Assembly (NCBI GenBank): GCA_964450565.1
Contig: CAYVCP010000029.1
Coordinates: 1-7,249 of the forward strand
DNA from: CAYVCP01 sp964450565
GTDB taxonomy: Bacteria > Patescibacteriota > Minisyncoccia > Minisyncoccales > CG1-02-41-26
Direction: 5' to 3'
Length of the DNA stretch: 7,249 nucleotides
Shown in pieces: positions 6,354 through 7,249 of this stretch; the first letter of the stretch is position 1, and every line of letters starts with the position of its first letter. The translations under genes were made by a program, and so were the position numbers. The notes under the pieces are model-generated. The model did no database searches. It worked only from the letters and a program-made list of their open reading frames with translations, and had not been told where the DNA came from.

Positions 6354-6361
6354 ACCTCCTT
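6354..6361 (-). promoter_or_regulatory. Perfect Shine-Dalgarno that fixes the LeuA-like gene start
   Basis: AAGGAGGT on the - strand is an eight-base match to the usual bacterial anti-Shine-Dalgarno, nine bases before ATG 6345. It is the strongest ribosome-binding site in the window; the methyltransferase, ATPase, exchanger and HD genes have none that is clear. It therefore argues against the longer TTG start. Confidence 0.85.
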
Positions 6362-6431
6362 TCCAATATAGATTTCAATCACATAACAATGCTATCATAA
6401 AATTAAAAAAAATCAACTGAATGAAACCAAC

Positions 6432-6445
6432 CTTAACAGGTTAAG
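6432..6445. promoter_or_regulatory. Palindromic operator-like site
   Basis: CTTAAC, two bases, then GTTAAG: a perfect 6+6 dyad about 90 bases upstream of the LeuA-like start. A two-base centre cannot form an RNA hairpin, so protein binding is the likelier role. No partner regulator is encoded in the window. Confidence 0.3.
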
Positions 6446-6472
6446 TGTTCAAACTCCTATAAAAGATTAATC

Positions 6473-6495
6473 TAAAAACCCTTATTTTACAAGGG
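6473..6495 (-). terminator. Weak leftward intrinsic terminator
   Basis: On the - strand CCCTT (6495-6491) and AAGGG (6483-6479) form a 5-bp stem with a 7-base loop, followed by TTTTTAGATT. It could end leftward transcripts coming from the DUF3800 gene through the GC island. Confidence 0.4.
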
Positions 6496-6579
6496 AAAAA
6501 ATCACGCAGTGCTTACTGAAAAAAGTTAGAACTCATTACGAACAAAATCCTGATGCAGATAGTTGATTGAAGCCTAGAG

Positions 6580-6731
6580 AGTTAGCACGCGCGGAGCCCG
6601 TGGTAACCCCAGAGCCCCTCTTACGCTCTAAGAAACTTGGTTGTGCAATCAGAGCTCAACTCCTGCACTCCAAACTCAAAGGAACAAAATTCCCTACAGA
6701 AAGCCAACGGCTTTCTTTTGGGCTCTTTTTT
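6580..6731 (+). ncRNA. Candidate structured RNA of unknown class
   Basis: A GC island (54% by hand count for 6581-6680 against 26% for 6381-6480) in an AT-rich genome, carrying hairpins in a row. They are AGAGC/GCTCT (6611-6615 with 6625-6629), TTGG plus GTGCA with TGCAC plus CCAA (6637-6647 with 6664-6673), GGAA/TTCC (6681-6684 with 6690-6693) and the 8-bp AGAAAGCC/GGCTTTCT (6698-6716). AGAGCCC (6611-6617) could instead pair with GGGCTCT (6720-6726), just before TTTTTT, to close the whole domain. GAGCCC at 6594-6599 is a rival partner for the same 3' strand. The U-runs favour the + strand. I looked for tmRNA, RNase P, SRP, 6S, 5S and tRNA signatures and saw none. No clear promoter was found; a leftward RNA is not excluded. 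Confidence 0.4.
6698..6731 (+). terminator. Rightward terminator at the end of the candidate RNA
   Basis: AGAAAGCC and GGCTTTCT form an 8-bp stem with an AAC loop (6698-6716), followed by TTT, then GGGCTC and TTTTTT (6726-6731). A second, longer-range stem using GGGCTCT (6720-6726) could also place the T6 run directly after a helix. Confidence 0.55.
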
Positions 6732-6745
6732 ACCCCCCCCTTTTT

Positions 6746-6776
6746 TTCACTCACACTCCGCCTCTGGCAGGGTGAA
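6746..6776 (+). repeat. Stem-loop between the two rightward terminators
   Basis: TTCAC (6746-6750) pairs with GTGAA (6772-6776), extended by a G-U and a C-G pair, with an inner GCC-TCT-GGC mini-hairpin (6760-6768). It follows an unusual C8-T7 run (6733-6747) and is followed at once by the terminator at 6781. Confidence 0.4.
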
Positions 6777-6780
6777 TTTT

Positions 6781-6801
6781 TCGGGCTTCGCCCGATTTTT
6801 T
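6781..6801 (+). terminator. Strong rightward intrinsic terminator
   Basis: TCGGGC and GCCCGA form a perfect 6-bp, GC-rich stem with a TTC loop (6781-6795), followed by TTTTTT (6796-6801). On the other strand it is followed by AAAAATTC, so it works rightward only. No rightward protein gene precedes it, which supports a rightward non-coding transcript. Confidence 0.8.
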
Positions 6802-6804
6802 AAG

Positions 6805-6813
6805 TTATCCACA
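6805..6813 (+). promoter_or_regulatory. Perfect DnaA-box 9-mer
   Basis: TTATCCACA equals the classical E. coli DnaA box and lies just left of a very AT-rich run (6823-6858). A second exact copy is at 69-77 (- strand) and a relaxed one (TTTTCCACA) at 5822-5814 (- strand). There is no cluster and no dnaA or dnaN in the window, so this is a sequence match, not an origin call. Confidence 0.35.
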
Positions 6814-6822
6814 GAAGATTAC

Positions 6823-6850
6823 TTGATTTTATATTATTTATGTATATAAT
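6823..6850 (+). promoter_or_regulatory. Rightward sigma-70-type promoter
   Basis: TTGATT (6823-6828), a 16-base spacer, then a perfect TATAAT (6845-6850). The predicted start is about 6857, exactly where the terminator-type hairpin begins. The surrounding AT-richness raises the odds of a chance -10 match. Confidence 0.45.
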
Positions 6851-6856
6851 ACATTT

Positions 6857-6896
6857 AAAGCGTGTCCCAGGTGTGGGTGCCCGCTTTTTTGTTTAT
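6857..6896 (+). terminator. Terminator-type hairpin directly at the predicted start site
   Basis: AAAGCG (6857-6862) pairs with CGCTTT (6882-6887), with an inner CCCA-GGTG-TGGG stem-loop (6866-6877), followed by TTTTTTGTTTATTT. The U-tract is on the + strand only. There is almost no room for a message between the promoter and this hairpin, so the product would be an RNA of about 35 bases that is nearly all hairpin. Confidence 0.6.
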
Positions 6897-7249
6897 TTAA
6901 AAAATCTTCACCAACAAAGACTTGTTTATAATCTTGATTAAATCTCTGTTCCTTTTTGTAAAATGATCCTTAATAGCTCCACTAACTAAATCTGACATTT
7001 GCATTGCATTAACATACTCCGAATTTACATGGTTAATATGTTTAATTCTTTGTATTGTTTTTGTATTTACTCTTTTTTTTAAATAATTATCACAATTTTC
7101 AAAATTTCCATCTAACAGCCTTCTGTCTGCCCTATCAATCACAACCTCTGCATTAAGAAATTCAGACTTTCTTGTTGCCAAATTAACTAACTTAACCAAG
7201 TTATACTCATCAAAAACATTGTGATTTTTCTTAACCGACGCCGCAACCT
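6897..7249 (-). CDS. DUF3800-family protein, C-terminal part (5' end outside window)
   Basis: The frame is open from the right edge to TAA (6899-6897), giving 117 residues. An internal TTG at 7199 need not be a start, because the frame continues upstream through VKKNHNVFDEYNLVK to the edge, so the gene is cut by the window. The C-terminal half shows the DUF3800 signature: a VVID strand, then HVNSEYVNAMQMSDLVSGAIKDHF, which matches the family's conserved S/N-x-Q-x-A/S-D-L-x-x-G-A-I pattern. DUF3800 proteins are a large, poorly characterised group with a proposed RNase H-like fold, often found in variable or mobile regions. That context is family knowledge, not shown here. Downstream lies the hairpin at 6857-6887, which lacks a U-tract on this strand, so leftward transcription may run on to the weak terminator at 6473-6495. 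Confidence 0.8.
   Translation of the reverse strand, partial: VAASVKKNHNVFDEYNLVKLVNLATRKSEFLNAEVVIDRADRRLLDGNFENCDNYLKKRVNTKTIQRIKHINHVNSEYVNAMQMSDLVSGAIKDHFTKRNRDLIKIINKSLLVKIF

Larger units (their letters stand above)
6346..6896. other. Gene-free region with GC-rich RNA-like island
   Basis: No supported protein gene lies in these 551 bases. The left part (to about 6570) is AT-rich and holds the Shine-Dalgarno of the gene to the left, a CTTAAC/GTTAAG palindrome and a weak leftward terminator. The middle (about 6580-6801) is GC-rich with consecutive hairpins and rightward terminators. The right part (6802-6896) holds a perfect DnaA 9-mer, a very AT-rich run, a rightward promoter and another terminator-type hairpin. 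Confidence 0.6.

Noticed and set aside
6346..6378. TTG start at 6378 that would lengthen the LeuA-like protein by 11 residues
   Set aside because: The perfect AAGGAGGT at 6361-6354 would then be inside the gene, and it is ideally spaced for the ATG at 6345.
6567..6849. Two overlapping + strand frames of 70-78 codons in the GC island
   Set aside because: They cross several hairpins, terminators and the C8-T7 run, lack a ribosome-binding site, and are explained by GC-rich non-coding sequence having few stops.
1..7249. CRISPR array, rRNA or tRNA genes, prophage genes
   Set aside because: No regularly spaced repeats, no rRNA or tRNA signatures, and no phage structural or integrase genes were seen.

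Overview
The window is an AT-rich bacterial segment. Two hand-counted 100-base blocks give 26% G+C in ordinary intergenic DNA (6381-6480) and 54% in a local island (6581-6680). The best guess for the host is a Candidate Phyla Radiation (Patescibacteria-like) bacterium or another compact AT-rich bacterium. This rests on very tight gene packing, TGA used as a stop, one perfect Shine-Dalgarno, many starts without one, and the mix of small proteins. It is an inference, not a demonstrated placement.

Left half (79-5436): four genes run leftward. An HD-domain phosphohydrolase (4759-5436) is followed by a zinc-ribbon class I SAM methyltransferase (3705-4646), a P2-type Ca2+-ATPase (1032-3641) and a CaCA-family cation/Ca2+ exchanger (79-1035). 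The ATPase and exchanger overlap by ATGA and are almost certainly translated together, which makes a two-pump calcium-export module. The ATPase keeps its transport-site acidic residues but departs from consensus at three catalytic-site positions: DKTL in place of DKTG, TGEW in place of TGES, and SGAPE in place of KGAPE. At the far left, a probable C-terminal gene fragment arrives from the + strand and its stop codon overlaps the exchanger's stop.

Middle (5437-5988): this mostly non-coding stretch holds a leftward TTGACA promoter. A strong UUCG-capped hairpin with a U-tract begins about ten bases into the predicted transcript. Behind it lies an unrecognised 42-codon ORF with a good RBS, upstream of the HD gene. 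Three copies of an 8-mer, CAATACAG, are placed like operators; one overlaps the -10 box. Next is a leftward gene (5989-6345) for a 118-residue protein that resembles the LeuA regulatory domain. It has a perfect AAGGAGGT and its own terminator.

Right (6346-7249): about 550 bases without a convincing protein gene contain a palindromic operator-like site, a weak leftward terminator, and a GC-rich island of consecutive hairpins ending in rightward terminators (candidate structured RNA, about 6580-6731). They also contain a perfect DnaA 9-mer and a rightward promoter whose transcript would be almost entirely one terminator hairpin (about 6857-6890). The window ends inside a leftward DUF3800-family gene whose 5' end is cut off.

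The best candidates for undescribed biology are the GC-island RNA, the two 'promoter followed at once by a terminator hairpin' units, and the ATPase with unusual catalytic motifs.
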